64,000 nt of DNA, taken from contig JACDQD010000103.1 of the NCBI GenBank assembly GCA_019843655.1, positions 744,001 through 808,000 of the forward strand, read 5' to 3'. Position numbers and translations under genes: made by a program. The notes beneath the pieces were generated by a model that ran no database searches, was not told the origin of the DNA, and was given only the letters and a program-made list of their open reading frames with translations. This DNA comes from Lethocerus indicus. Taxonomy: Eukaryota > Arthropoda > Insecta > Hemiptera > Belostomatidae. Each line of letters opens with the position of its first letter. Positions within the stretch are counted from its first letter, which is position 1. This document shows, piece after piece, positions 1-13,300 of this stretch.

Positions 1-2560
1 CACATCACGATAGTGAAATGTACTTGTATTATTGCCCTATTCACCTCCGGTGTCCATTTTTGATCTAGTGTTGATTTTTGAATCAAACTTTACTCCTAAT
101 TCATATAGTTAACTATTTTCGGTCTGCTTGTGGTCACCAATGGTCCAATTGTATTCTTGAACCGAAAATTAAGACTCATGAATTATGTGTTGGTATCGAT
201 CTTCATCTGCTGCGCACAAATCGCTGAGGTTTGATTTTTGAGTTTATTTTCTTACTAGGAAAGAGGAGACCTGAGAGGTAGAGTTTCACTTTAATTAAGT
301 TGATTATCGTCTGTGCGTCCGATACAGAGTGTTCCTCTTTTCTAAACATTAATAACCTAAGTTAACGGACATCTCTTTCATAACTGGTGCCTGTATACAT
401 TTGGCCGAGGTCTGATAACTTTTAATTACACCGATTAATACCAGGAACTCACTTTTGTTTTCTCTTTAGGACAAGTGCTAAAAGCGCGTTCCTTCAGGAA
501 ATAGGGCTTGCGTCGTAAGTCACGGGCTTTTTACTTACGTTTTATTTTGTTTCTGACACTGTCACTCAGACAAGCTAATGCGCGTCCGACCTGTTGGCAT
601 TTACGTGGCTCTTTTAGTCGAAAGAGAATTCGAATAACACTAAAAAAAGTCTTGCGGCTGTCTTGTCCGCAGAAAAGAAAGCTGAGATGAAATTCCCGTT
701 TCTCATTTTCTAAAAGAGGAAATAAATTGATAAATTGGTGTCGCCTTTTAAATATTAATTAAAGTCTATTAAAGTATTCTTATTTTCACGAGTAAAAGAG
801 TTCCGGAGAAATCTCTAGATTTTTTAATCACAATATTATATTTATTATTTTTAAATATAATTTGTATCTTCACTACCGTTGAAAATTAAAGTTATGATCA
901 GGCATGGGGCCACACTTCCTGCTATATAATTTGAGATTAGATAGGACTGACACCACTGACCGGTCGATACGCAACACATTCTGTATTATGTTAATTGTTA
1001 TTTGCCCCCGGAGATAACGAGCTAATGAGGACTGCCGAATTTATACAATTCTATCGCTTTCGGATTCATCTGTCAACAATATTTGTTCCGGATATCGGTC
1101 CGTCATCCGTTTGTACAGTGGCCCCCACTATCTCCTGCCGAGAGCGAGGTTTAATCAGGAGATTAGTTATAAGGTCGCCGAGCTTATTTATCGCGGCCGT
1201 CCCTATTTTACGCTCCGTAAACGACCCTACGTCTTCGATAAATATTATAGAATCTCTCTCTACCTCAAGTAGGTGAGCTAATGTGTAACGCGTTAGTCGT
1301 CGACCCCACCGAAAACGACCGGGATAAATGAAATTGGCCGTCTTCGAATTTACATATTTACCTCGCCTTACTCTTCGGCTGACTTACAACTGCAGTTCCT
1401 GTGTTATTACGGCCCGGGGATCGCGTCCCTCCGCCACCTCTCTCCTCTCCTCTCTCCCTCCCTCTCTGTCTCATGAGACCCAGTCGGGGATTATGCAAAA
1501 CGCCTCTCTTGCCACTTAAAGTTTACTATTCCACCTCCGTAATTACGGATATACTGGTGCAACACACACGCACACACACGCACCACACACCAATCGATAA
1601 GGCAATGATGATGATACCAGAATAAAAATAAGGTTCATCAGCTACCAAAACGATCGTCATCCGTTTATGATTGACGAACTGCATAAGATTTCATACAGCT
1701 AATGATTATTCCGTAACCAATAATGGAAAACAGTAATACATCACATTAAAATCTAGCAAAGGAAGAATGGCAGAAGGTTAATTTTGATCAGAGACCTTTC
1801 CCAACATTATTAAACTCCCTCTACGGATTATAATACCGAAAGTCTCTCCGAAAGTGGTTTCAGCGTATTTATCGTGAGTGGAAACTTTTTCTTGTGTACT
1901 TTCGACGGGAGCCGAGGCCGGAAAGGATTCATTTAGGTCAGTAGTGAGAGAACAGTAGTATAGTTTATTATCTGTTAAAACCAACTTTTGATGTCATTAG
2001 GTTTTGCCGCGTAATTTACTTACAATTGGGTTGATGGTAACTGGGTTAGTATATCTGTCAATGCTGGAATATTGAGACACGACTAATATAATCGATAAAG
2101 AAATGACTCTTTCCACTCTAGAACGATCCCTACATCTCTACTCTCCCTAAATAAATAATTTATGATTGCCCCGAATTTAGTTAGCCAGGAATGTAGGATG
2201 TGCTGCATGGACAGGTTTCGTGTATACGCTAGCTGTATAGTGTTCGTAACCAAGGGCCACAAATTAACGACGCTTCGGGATCTCGGCTTCGTGATATACA
2301 GGGGCGATGACGCAAGCCGCCAACCGACTCATATTTATGCGCCAGGCAGTAAATCGAGTAAATTATTTTCCGAGACGAGGAAGTGGGTTACACCCGAGTA
2401 ATTTCTGAATTTATCTTATCCCGGGCTTTTTAGTCTCGCCGTCCTATTTTAACGGCGGCGCTATCCCCCAACGTTACCGTCGGCCCACGCGACTCCGAGG
2501 GGGAGGAAGCGGACAAATTTCACCAGTCTAGGAGGGGGCTCCAACATTTCGAAAACAATT
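1..2560. other. Non-coding region, two GC-richer islands
   Basis: Islands at about 990-1470 and 2190-2560 stand out from AT-rich flanks. The longest frame (995-1276, 93 codons) has no recognisable domain and no codon-bias signal. Nothing else is identified. Confidence 0.6.
1439..1591 (+). repeat. CT-rich tract and CA repeat
   Basis: A CTCTC/CCTCC tract at 1439-1470 is followed by an interrupted CA repeat at 1560-1591. A similar CT tract lies at about 2637-2664, and a GA run at 51475-51490. Confidence 0.85.
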
Positions 2561-5500
2561 GCCTAACGACGGCCATTAATTTTTAAGTGTACTCCCCCTC
2601 TTTGTCTTCCTTCTGCATTTCTCATTCTTACCCTCTCGCTCTCACTATCTCTCTCTCTCTCCTCCCGGCGGCCCTTTATCACGGCTACATTGAATAAATC
2701 TCTCGCAGGCCTTCATCCGCCCGCTACGCCCCTTTTGCCCCGTTTCGTATAATTCAACCCAAAGCTTATACCGTATATCGCGAGCGACGGGGGGATAGGG
2801 GTCCGCCCATGCTCTGCTAGCGATACGGGATACGCCTGTTTTACTACCCCCAAAAAATGCCTTTCATTCATAATGCAGGTACCATCAAAAGATTTCAAAA
2901 ATGTTGTTCCCTTCAGTCATTGCTATTATTTTCCATACATTATTTACGATATCATTGGATATCTACTGTTTAACCTATTACGCCCAATACCCACATAAAG
3001 TTGTATAAACAAATGTCCGAATGGGAACAAGTGTAAACCGATCTGGTATGAGAGTAAACAGAAAATGTAATTGGTTGGTGGCACCCAATCATGGGAATCT
3101 TTTGGAAATTTTGATCTACGTTTCGAATGGTTATAAATAGAACAAGTTATATTTCATAGAAGTTCTTATTGTTTTTATAATAATTAAAAATGTAATATAT
3201 TAAAGTGGGAACTTTCCTGGTGCAAAGTTGTCTTCCTTAAGTGACATTACGTCCTCGTGCGGGAACGTGCAGTGTCCAAACGAATAAAGAACGAATCCAA
3301 AGAGGTTGGCAGAGGGCAAGAGTAAGGTTGGGCGTGACGCTTCATTAGGGCTCTAATGGTGCGGCGGGGGCGGCCTCCCCCTCACTTACACACAATCGTT
3401 TAGTTGACCCCAGATAACGATAGGTCGAATATACCATGGGTAATTACAGGGCGAGGGGGCCCCGGGATGTAGTGGGGCCATTACCGGGGAAGAACTGAAT
3501 CGCCAGGGACTCAATTAGCGGCTCAAGAGTCCGCTCGGATAAGGCAAATTTGGTTTCTTTTTTTATGGCCACACCGCGTTCACTGACCATATTTCCTCAG
3601 TATAAAAGAGTGAAAAAAATAATCGAAGCATGTATTGTTGTTCGATCTTGTTCCATATACGAAATATATACGAAATGTGCAATATAATTTTTTTCGGTCA
3701 TTATTTCCTCTTCGGCAGTTTTAATTAATTTAATATTTTAATTAATTTATAATTTTCTCCAGATTGTAAACACTCATTTAAACATTATCCTTATAATTTA
3801 CTTCACAATGTTTGTAGTGTGAATATAGCCTTTGTCGTTTATGATAGGCTAAAAAAATAAGAATAAAGATTGTTACACTTCTTTTTCCGGTACCTTTAGT
3901 AACCATCCTTCAGTTGACATTGTAATTTTTCATTTATTTATTTTTAATTAGTACTCTACTCTCTTGCTCAGTTCAACTTCCTATTAAGCTGACATCTAAT
4001 TAAAACCTTTGGTTTCATCTCAGAAAAACGTTTAACACTGATATGGTTAAAGAAAACATTTAAAACTCTGAAACTGCAGAGTTTCAACAGTTATTATTCT
4101 GAGGAAGTCACAGTTTAAGGAAATAACCGTTGGGTCGAATATTATTTTCCGTTTAGATTTTCTCCGTGCCAAGAGACCCTTGCGTGGGATTCTTTGAAAA
4201 AAAGCGGGCGAATTCATTCAGGCTATCCGGCGTGTGCTGTTTGGATGGTCAGCGGAAAGGAAAAAGTGGACAACATTCTTGACGAAACAGAAACCTCTCT
4301 CGAGCGTGAAATATTATGAATTATCACAAACGGAACTTCTTTATAAATCGGTGTGAATCACATAATCGGGTGTCAAAGCCCTGGATTAACACGTATCGAT
4401 GGGGTCGAATCGCTGATTAGTCAACAACAGTTTAGCTGACTCATAATATGTTGTGTTTGGCCCAATAAATACAACCGAAATCTGGAAGAGCGAAAAGAAT
4501 TTCTTGTGATAATCACCGTTGACGTAACAAAAAGTGTTAATTGGGCTCTATCCGCCATCGGTAAGTGTTTTCGCGCCTCGAGGAATTTACTTGCCGGGCC
4601 CAGTTAAAAGGAAAACATTGTTCGAGGGGAATTAACGTCGACGCAAGAGGCGGTCCGAACAATGGCACTGATCGCGGTGTTAATCCTTTACCACTTAGCG
4701 ACCGTACTCGATTATCAAGTTCCTTCTGAGAATGTCCCTCGAACTCGGGCCGTTCACAGCCATTTGTCGGAGCTTTGGTAAAACTTGTCGATTGTTCCCT
4801 GGCCTAGTTTCCACCTGGGGAGTTCCGACCGGTTCGACCCACTGCAATTCTCAGTTTACTACACTCGGCTATGTTAATACAGCCTGCTTAAACAAGGTTT
4901 ATTGTCAATATGTGTTGACCGAAATCTTGGATTATCGGAATAGTACAGTATGCGAGAGTTCTCGCATAATTTCCCATTTTTGGATTTAACGAGCAGGAAT
5001 AATTATTTCAAGGAGAGGAGATTCGACCAATTAGCATAGGTACCCTAAATATCGAAATCAAAATAGTTCCAATTAATTGTTAATTCATTCGTGAAAACTG
5101 ACCCACAATTTTGTTGGCTTTAAATTACGGGTACAACAGGCGGTATTCGACTCCCGCGATAAATATTTATGTCTGACTGAGTGAAATATAGTTTTAATAC
5201 GCCGTATTTTTTATAGTATCAGGAGAGTAATCGGGCGAGTGGGGGGTTGATTATTTATTTACGCGAGAGGAAAAAGATGGGGTTTAATCCTCAGTAGCAC
5301 GAAGGGTGTGGTTGGCATATTCGGGATTGCATTCGCGGGCTCCTACATTGCCTTATTATTCCTCTGTAATACAATAAAATACAACGTCTGTGTCCGTTTT
5401 TTCAATACATAAGAATATAGGCTGAGAAAGATGTTCTTCTTTAACGTCTACTATACACACAGCTAATAAAATACAATATTTCTTAATTTACAACACAGTT

Positions 5501-6110
5501 TATAATGAAACAAAAAATCAAAACAAAAACCATATATGAAATTACACCCCCTGCACGCCCTTTATTCATGAATCATTTATAATAACATTGTCTTTTGATA
5601 CTGCGTATGAAACGTAGATACTTTAATGCTTTGTTTCCTACTGGAAAATATGCAGGTATATAATAATAGTCAAATTCTGGAACAAATTAGGTACCAAATA
5701 ATTATTCAATGAAATGAATATATTTCATGATTCTGCCTCTGCTCGCTAAGCTCTGCATTAAAATAAACGTAATATTATAGTTTATAGAGACAACTAATAG
5801 AAACTAATGGAATAGTTAGAGCGTGCGTTCAATTCGGAAGATAAATAATGAGGCAGACAATTCCGGATGGACAGGTAATTAACGCGGATTGAACAGTGAT
5901 TCAGGTTAAATCGAGATAATACGGGAAGACCGCATAGAAGTAATATAGGGAAGGAAAACCGACCGCTCCACGATTTACGCGCGGTGTCCAAAGAACGCGT
6001 TTAATAATGAAAGTTGCGGCCGGGAGAGATAGTGGCTCCGGAGAAGGCGATTTAGCCCGGCTTAATGGGCTTTAATGTCCCGGGACAGGGAATGCCCGTT
6101 GATAACAATG
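2561..6110. other. Non-coding region
   Basis: GC-richer islands lie at about 2690-2830, 3280-3560, 4390-4830, 5220-5340 and 5820-6090. Between them is AT-rich DNA with a tandem ATACGAAAT pair near 3657-3677. The 85-codon frame at 4732-4989 is not recognisable. Confidence 0.6.
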
Positions 6111-9100
6111 AAAATGATTTATATTACCTACGTCTTCAACTTAATTTTATCCCTTAATCTGGCATTTAAAACACAAAGTTATGAAACTATAACTGTCTCA
6201 GCGATATAAGAGACATTAATATATTTGCGAAATTTTTAATGAAAGCGAAGAAACGATTATTGTTTTGCCAGTCTAACAAACAAGATTGCTCTTTTAGCAA
6301 CTGAAATATTTTATTGCAACGCACGGGGAATCGATCTTTCACATTAATACTTGCTGAAATGATTATGAAAACGTCGGTATTATGTTACACTTTCAAATGG
6401 AAGACTCGGTTATAATTATTTCGTCATTGACGGCATGATATTGATGTAATGTGTAGGTTTCAGTTTTTTAAATAAAGTATCATTATGCGATATTTCATCC
6501 GTAATCTCAAATTCTGCTCAATGGTAGATGAAATTCAACAAACAATGCATATAACCTCTTTGGGAATCTGTTTACTGATGCCGAACGAAAAATTACCCCA
6601 TGCTATTATTATGTTAACAATTGCACAATCGCATTTCACTGATTCCATCGTTAGACTGATAATGTGGCCCATTCATTACGGAGATTAAATATACCGACCG
6701 GAGGTCTTTGTTGAAACGACCCAAAGTAAATGCGTAATGAATCGCACGCATAATCAGCTTTGATATTAGCGATGCTTTTGCGGCGATTGTGTGAATTGCA
6801 TTTAAACCTTTTCCATTGGGTGTAAACGTTATTTGTATTCAATCTTATTTAAAGAAACTTTCCCATAACCATAATTAATAATGTTTGGTTTAAGCTGCTA
6901 CAGCCATCAAATCGTCGCGTTGACTTAACTGTATCTTGTATAATATTATCTAAAATTAAACTTTTACAATTCTCAGCTCACTTGACGGAGTCTGTTAATC
7001 ATTTCCATAAGTTATTAGTTTCGTACCCAGACGCGTGACCTCAATTTCGTCGGATAGAATCAGTTATCCGAAGAACTTTAGAAAGCAGACGCCTCGGGCG
7101 GCCGCCGTTTTGCATCTTTCGGGACGGTTCCGAATCCTTAAAAGGTGGCCGACGAATTGGCTGGAAGTCGCCGCGTGGGAAGATAATGAATATTGCCGCA
7201 TAGGCTGGCGCCCAAATCCTAAATCCTTTTCAAGTTTTTCGGGCCTATCGCTGATCCCGTTGCGAGTCACCCCCGAGTAAACAGAATACACTATTTTGGA
7301 ATGCCTGTTTTGGGTTTGAATAATGTCTGGTTTGGTCCTTTACTAGACTGGTTTCGGCCGCTCACCATCTTCAGTAGTGGTCAGAGTGGGACGCTTGTTG
7401 CGCATCCTCAATCATGGGTACTTGTAAAAACCGGCGAGAGGATATTTTTATATGAGTAAGTTCTGCTAATTTCATATGAAGAGGGCCCGTATCGGTGAGA
7501 ATCCCTAATTATTTTGTAATCCGCAGGACAGTGATAATTTTCCGCCAGTTGGCCTGTGTGATAACTGTTATCGGCGATGAGTCGAGCGGCTCCCAAATCA
7601 GGAGTGAAGTTGGCATTTACTTGTAACTATAGCCCCCTTCACCACCCCCCTCTCGCTACCTCTTCTCATCGCTGTATAATGATCTCATTAGGTACCCCGT
7701 AAGCCCTGCTCCTACCCGACCCCCCCCCCAGCCCTCCCGACGACCTACCACGCTCGTTTCATTCTCCCGGTCCGCGCGTGTCATTAAACTGGGATTGCGT
7801 CGTTTGCTGTTCGCTCGGAGGCCGCATAGTTGGCGCGAGTTAGCCGGGTCCAAACTCCCGTGCGTTCCCAAGTTGAAAACCGTTTTCCGTTAAACCCCTC
7901 AACCAGTTGTAATTTGGTTTTTAGGAAAGGAAAATTTTCTGGACCGTCAGAAATCTTAATGGTGCTCTGGAATTAGATCAAAATACAGGTGGCTTCTGAG
8001 GAAGTCTTTCAGAACTATACCTATCACCTGTTGTATTGTTACAGTTGTATCAGATTTAAATGATATTTGGTCTGTGTTACATTAATTTTATGGAGGCACT
8101 GCGTGAAACAAGTAGATTTCAGGAATGAGTATGTCTCATTACAATACGAGGGATTGTAAAATGCCAAAAAAATTCGGCCTCAGAGCTACGCCGGGGCTGA
8201 GAAACAAACTCAATTTCAAACATCGTCAACTTTCCCAGACGTGCGCGACGATTTCTGGGAAGCGCATTGAGCCTGGCTTTCACCCGGTACCGGTCTTTCG
8301 CCATGTCCCATCTTTGGATTGAATAGAGAAAGGAAGACACTAGAGCGAGACCCAGTTTCCGTCTTCGGATGCAGTCCTTTACGCGTCCGTTTTATATGCG
8401 ATTGCCGTTCTGAAGATTTGTTTATATTCTGAGCATATTTCTTTATTTAAATAATGACAAAAATTTCGACGAGAGAATAAATAATAAATAAAACAGAGAA
8501 GAAAATTTCATAGCCGATTTCCTCTAATATGTGTAGTCCAGTTATTCGCTTTACAGGAAGCTACACAACCTTTTTCCATTTAATAAAACGATAAATCCAT
8601 CGAATAATGCCCATAACCCATACAGTTATGAAATTTGTATTTGTGTGAAGAATAATTGGGTTTCTATCGGGGATACAATCTTATATACGGGTCTACTATC
8701 CCCGCCTACTTTTCTTATTTTCTTCACTGTATAATTTCTCGTGATTATATAATGGGACGAGGGACTGAGAAACGCCTTTTGCAGAGATATTTTACATATC
8801 AGCCTAAGATATGTATTGAGTGAAATACAGAGAGGAATGGTGGACGGAGCATACCGCCGATCCAATCGGCCTTTATTGGGTTACAGTAGAAGGAGAACGG
8901 CTCTGACAACCTAATTTTTTTTCCATCCGTGAACATGATGGATTCATCGAGTGCTGCCCACGCACGTTTACATTTTATGTAAATACATTTTGTGGGTGGA
9001 AAAGGCGCGGCAAACTACCAACGGCTCGTTATCTGTTTCCGTTGTCAATAACAACCCGTCTGCGGTAACGGGCGTATATAATTTTAAAACCGGGAGGAAT

Positions 9101-9640
9101 ACATTTCTCTTTCGAATCGCGCGAATCCATTCGGCTCGTTAGCGCTGTTTAGGAGCGGCACAGTCGAAAAGAGATACCGCAATCGACAGTGTGTAATTTG
9201 GTTAGCGGGCGCCGTACCCGCCGGTCCAGTCCTCCCACCATAAGCCGGGCCCAACAGTAGATGGCCTTTTGTCCCAAATACTGACTGCCTTAGGCTTATC
9301 TCTGCCCACGCTCATTGCTCCGGGGTTTCATTATAATTAAACTTCGCGCGCCCATATAAAGATAAGTGGACTCCCGGGTGGAGGAAAGCATTTAATCTGT
9401 CGGTAAGGCTCCGACTGTTCTGGATTCATTTCTGAAAATAGGAACAATGACGATTATGGCAATGAATTTCGTCAATAAAATTGATTAGGAAAGGGAACTA
9501 ATTTTTTGTTACATTTTGTACATTAATTACAAAATTAATTGAAACATTCACTTTAGTAGCTGAAGTGTGAATTTCCTTGTGTTCGAAATTTATTTACAAT
9601 GTGTAAAATCATTTGAAATAATTTTCAATTTTTATCTTGA
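6111..9640. other. Non-coding region with dispersed repeat copy A
   Basis: The island at 7030-7290 is open on both strands at once (about 75-81 codons each), which argues for GC composition rather than coding. Other islands lie at 7620-7870 (with a long C run) and 8870-9420. Confidence 0.6.
7336..7412 (-). mobile_element. Dispersed repeat, copy A, with hammerhead-like core (Penelope-like element fragment?)
   Basis: Read on the - strand, CTGAAGA (complement of 7368-7374) is followed 13 nt later by GAAAC (complement of 7351-7355). This is the spacing of a hammerhead ribozyme core CUGANGA - stem II - GAAA, in which the base after CUGA is allowed to vary. Penelope-like elements of arthropods carry such motifs in their terminal repeats. 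The fragment aligns by eye with copies at 29301 and 32228 and partly with 53741. The element body is absent. Stem II here is weak (GGU/GGCC), so catalysis is doubtful. Confidence 0.4.
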
Positions 9641-12600
9641 ATGTTTTCTCGGGGCGAGCAAGAGTTACTCTATATCGTCCAAGCGCAAACATCTACCGCT
9701 CTGAGTTAGTGCCTCGGGGCATTAGACAAACACTCGTAAAGGATCCTCGCTTAGGACCAGCCCGTATAGGTCTATGATGTCACGGATTAAACCGTCTTGA
9801 GGTACTTGAACGGTGTCCGCGCCTTGTGTGGGGATTGGGGGTGAGGATGGGAGGAGGTTGCTACCTGAACCTGATAAGGAAAGCCGGCTCGTAAAACTGG
9901 CATATTGTGCCCATAAAGAAGGGCTAAAACGGGCCGGCGTTAATAAGTAACTACTTGTAAATGAGCCCCTCCCCCTCTATTTAACGAAGTCTCGCGTTAT
10001 TAAACTGGATAATAAACTGGGTAAAAACGATAAATCCCCACTTGAAAAGGGGTGGAGTACGCTGTGAAACACTTACACTGAGTCTGCCATAAAAACTAGA
10101 GATAAATTAGTGCAAGTAGTTCACGCCGGGTAAATATACCCTTTCAGGATATACATCGAATCTATTTTTGAGCTGACTTATATTTATGTACAAGGTTTTC
10201 AACTAAAACTGAGATTCTGGCGGGAGATAAAATTGTTATATGCTAAATGCTATAAAATTTAATTATACTTTTGCATCGTCGTATTCAATCCAAGGCTTAC
10301 TTTAAAATAAATACAGCTAAAAATGCGAGGATTTTTAATATAATTTTCAAACAGTACCCGGCAAACAACTCCTTTTTTTAAACTAATCTACAATCGTAAA
10401 ATATTATGTTTTTCCGTTTAGAAAAATAGAATGCGGTCCGTGCAATATGAAGAGCACTCTAATGTCGGATCCCGGGACAATTTGCGATTCTCCCCAGGGG
10501 GGATGTGTGGGTGGGCCCCATTTTATATTCGGATTTGAGAACGAATCCGGCAGATAACGGGGTATAAATTCCACCCGATCAAATATCGGTTTTGGTGGAG
10601 GCGGCCGCGAGCTTATAAACCGCTCGACGATTTGCAAATTCCGTCGACGGAACAATCATAGCTCCACTGCCGGTTCTGCCTCGTTACATCACGATCCGCA
10701 ACAATTAATGCTAATCAATTCAATTCCCAGGTGTAAGAGCACTGCCTTTGATCGATGAGTTGTATGTGCCTCGGAAATAAGAAAGACGCCGGTGGTTTAT
10801 TACATTGTTTTCCATTTAACATCGACCCCACTGTCTTGTTGAACTAGACAGTGTTCTTGTTGACTTGAGACGCACTAAAATAAAGGTGCGGAAGTAGGAC
10901 ATTTAATTACTCTTATGGAATGAAAGTAATGCTTAGTAATGAAATTATAACTTAGCCCTACGTCTAACAATAATCGATAAGTAATTTTTGATTAATTATC
11001 CGGTTTTACAATTATACTATTCTATAATATTACGTTGTTTAGTGGAACTTTACACTAATTTCTAAATTTATTTATGTTATTAATGTTTATACTTTCCCAT
11101 AAATTGTGTATGTCCCTATAATTTTAATGATTACATCTTTTAAACCAGTTAAAAAATGCCCTTATTATTCTCTCTAACCGGAAGCCACATTCACTGCTAG
11201 GTAAAATACGACTGTAAAATCTTTAATACACACCGTTTCAGTGATTATCTAGTATGTTGACCCGGAGAGGGCGTCTTTCCGCTGATTAGTCGGGCTTTGT
11301 TGGGGGCTTCATTTGGGGAGAAGGGCCCGACGGCCGGCACGGCCCGGCTCTGATCCCCGGGGAGCGCGACCTCAGATGTCGGTTCGACAATGGGGAGCCC
11401 CGTGCGTCGCCTCCTGTGCCGGGCTTTAACAAACACCGCCGGAGAGAGGACCTCTTCTTCCCGGGACGAGAGAGTAATCCCGGCCTCTTTTTCATATGTT
11501 CCCTTGGGGGACGTGTCCCCCTTCTCTCCCCACTGTTTCCCCTTATGTACCTCCCTGAGGTCCCGACGAAAATAGCCCTTTCGCTAATTCATATCCGTCC
11601 CCAGTACAAAAATTCTATCCGCGGTATATTTGGAGTTTGTTCATCACGAGAGTATTTCAGGAGAGTTCTTTTATTCATACTACAAATTATATAACGAATA
11701 TCCTCGGCTGTGGGCCTGTCAAGTGGGAGTAAAATTTTAGACCAGAGAGTGGAATGTACTATTCCAATTCCCTTTCTGTCCCGCTATGTGTTTATTGCTG
11801 TAGCAGTTCTTGTTGTTACAGCGGGTATAACCCCACTCTCGCCTGCACAGCTACATAATAGTAATTTAACACGTGAACAAACATGACAATAAACGAGTAA
11901 ATATAATTTCCAAATACGATATATTGCTATAGGTCATTATTCATCTATGAAACCCTAGTAAATTGTACAAGAATATCTCTAAAAACAAAAAAGTACTACA
12001 TATTTCTTTAGTGAACCGTTATTTCTCGTAGTGGAGGCCCATCTATTTGCTCTGAAATTCTATACCTTTGCTAGGGTTGTTGGAGGCGTAATGAAGAACC
12101 TGAAATGCTTCCTGGGATGTAATATTTCGTTGACAATCTTCCGGTTCAAATAATTTAAATTTTATTTCTGTTAGCTAATTTAGAGGTTTAATTATGGCCG
12201 GATCTTGTCAGGGCCAATAGTGTTTATCGGAAACCACACGGACAAGAAGTGGAAATTTATTTATGTAACAAAACCGGTATACTTTGTATGGGCGGTATGA
12301 AAAAAAGGGATTATAAATTAGATGAAATGTATAGCAACGCGCGTGGGCCAGTTATTGTGGGCGCGGTTGTAAACTGGATTTGGTTTTATTCCAAATCCGC
12401 TGCCCTTTGTCAATACCAGGATTATCTTGTTTAAGATCACGGTCTCGAATAATTTTTACCTGCATATCCGAAGTAGTTACACTCGTTAAATCAATGGAAA
12501 TATGCTTTGCAATGATAATTCGGTTGACCGCCGGGTGCAATAAGTTTACGCCGCATCATTTTGAATTTTCCTGCCTTGCAATTTTCAACTAATTTTTTTA

Positions 12601-13300
12601 TCGCTCCTAATGTAACAATATTAAATGCCAGAAGGAAATTTTCTTTTTGTTTATATTCGTGAAAAGTATTGCTTTCTAATTTTCCTCGAAATCCAGTAGT
12701 AGGGGGATAAGTTAGGGACTATGGGATTACAGCCGAGGTCAGAATGGTAGATTGGGTACCCACGGGGTTGGAGTGGATCATCTAATTAGTGGGGCCGGTA
12801 TTGCTTCCTCCTCACGGGGATAATTATCGTCCAGAGGGAGTGCAATTAATAAGACAAGGGCCCTACCACCCCCCTAACCCCACCGCCACTGCTACAACAA
12901 ACTAATTGCGACACTCGATACCGTTATAACGGTTGGTCAAATCGCGGCATCCCAGGTACCAGGCAACAACCAATTATATCTCGATTGAGCACTCCTTTCC
13001 CGGCTCTTGTCCATTTATTTATGCTACCGTCTTACGGCTTCACAGGAATCTTCTCAACTTCACCGAATATTAATTTATTCATAACGAATATTGATGATTA
13101 GGTTGATATAAGACGTATAAAACAAATATAGCTAAAACTAAATGTCTATGATAGACAATGTTATTAGCTAAATACTATTAATATTACTGATTTCAAGGAA
13201 TATACAAATATATTGGGAGTGCAATTAATATGACAATCGCTTCTTCGGTCCTAGATTAGACCCACCTCACTTTCTACCAAGACAGAAACGGTGCTCTCAT
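9641..13300. other. Non-coding region
   Basis: Islands lie at about 9640-10030, 10430-10700, 11250-11580 and 12700-12990. The 11250-11580 island carries overlapping open frames on both strands and no domain. AT-rich DNA at 10900-11150 and 13040-13210 holds nothing recognisable. Confidence 0.6.
10829..10853. repeat. Short inverted repeat
   Basis: CACTGTCT (10829-10836) and AGACAGTG (10846-10853) form a perfect 8-bp stem around a 9-nt loop. No further extension is seen. Confidence 0.4.

Noticed and set aside
5138..5162. GGTATTCGACTCCCG as a tRNA B box
   Set aside because: No A box or cloverleaf stems can be placed around it.
6395..6410. TGGAAGACT resembling miR-7
   Set aside because: Nine-base match only, with no hairpin.
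7035..7291. Overlapping open frames on both strands
   Set aside because: Simultaneous openness on opposite strands in a GC-richer island is compositional; no domain or splice context.
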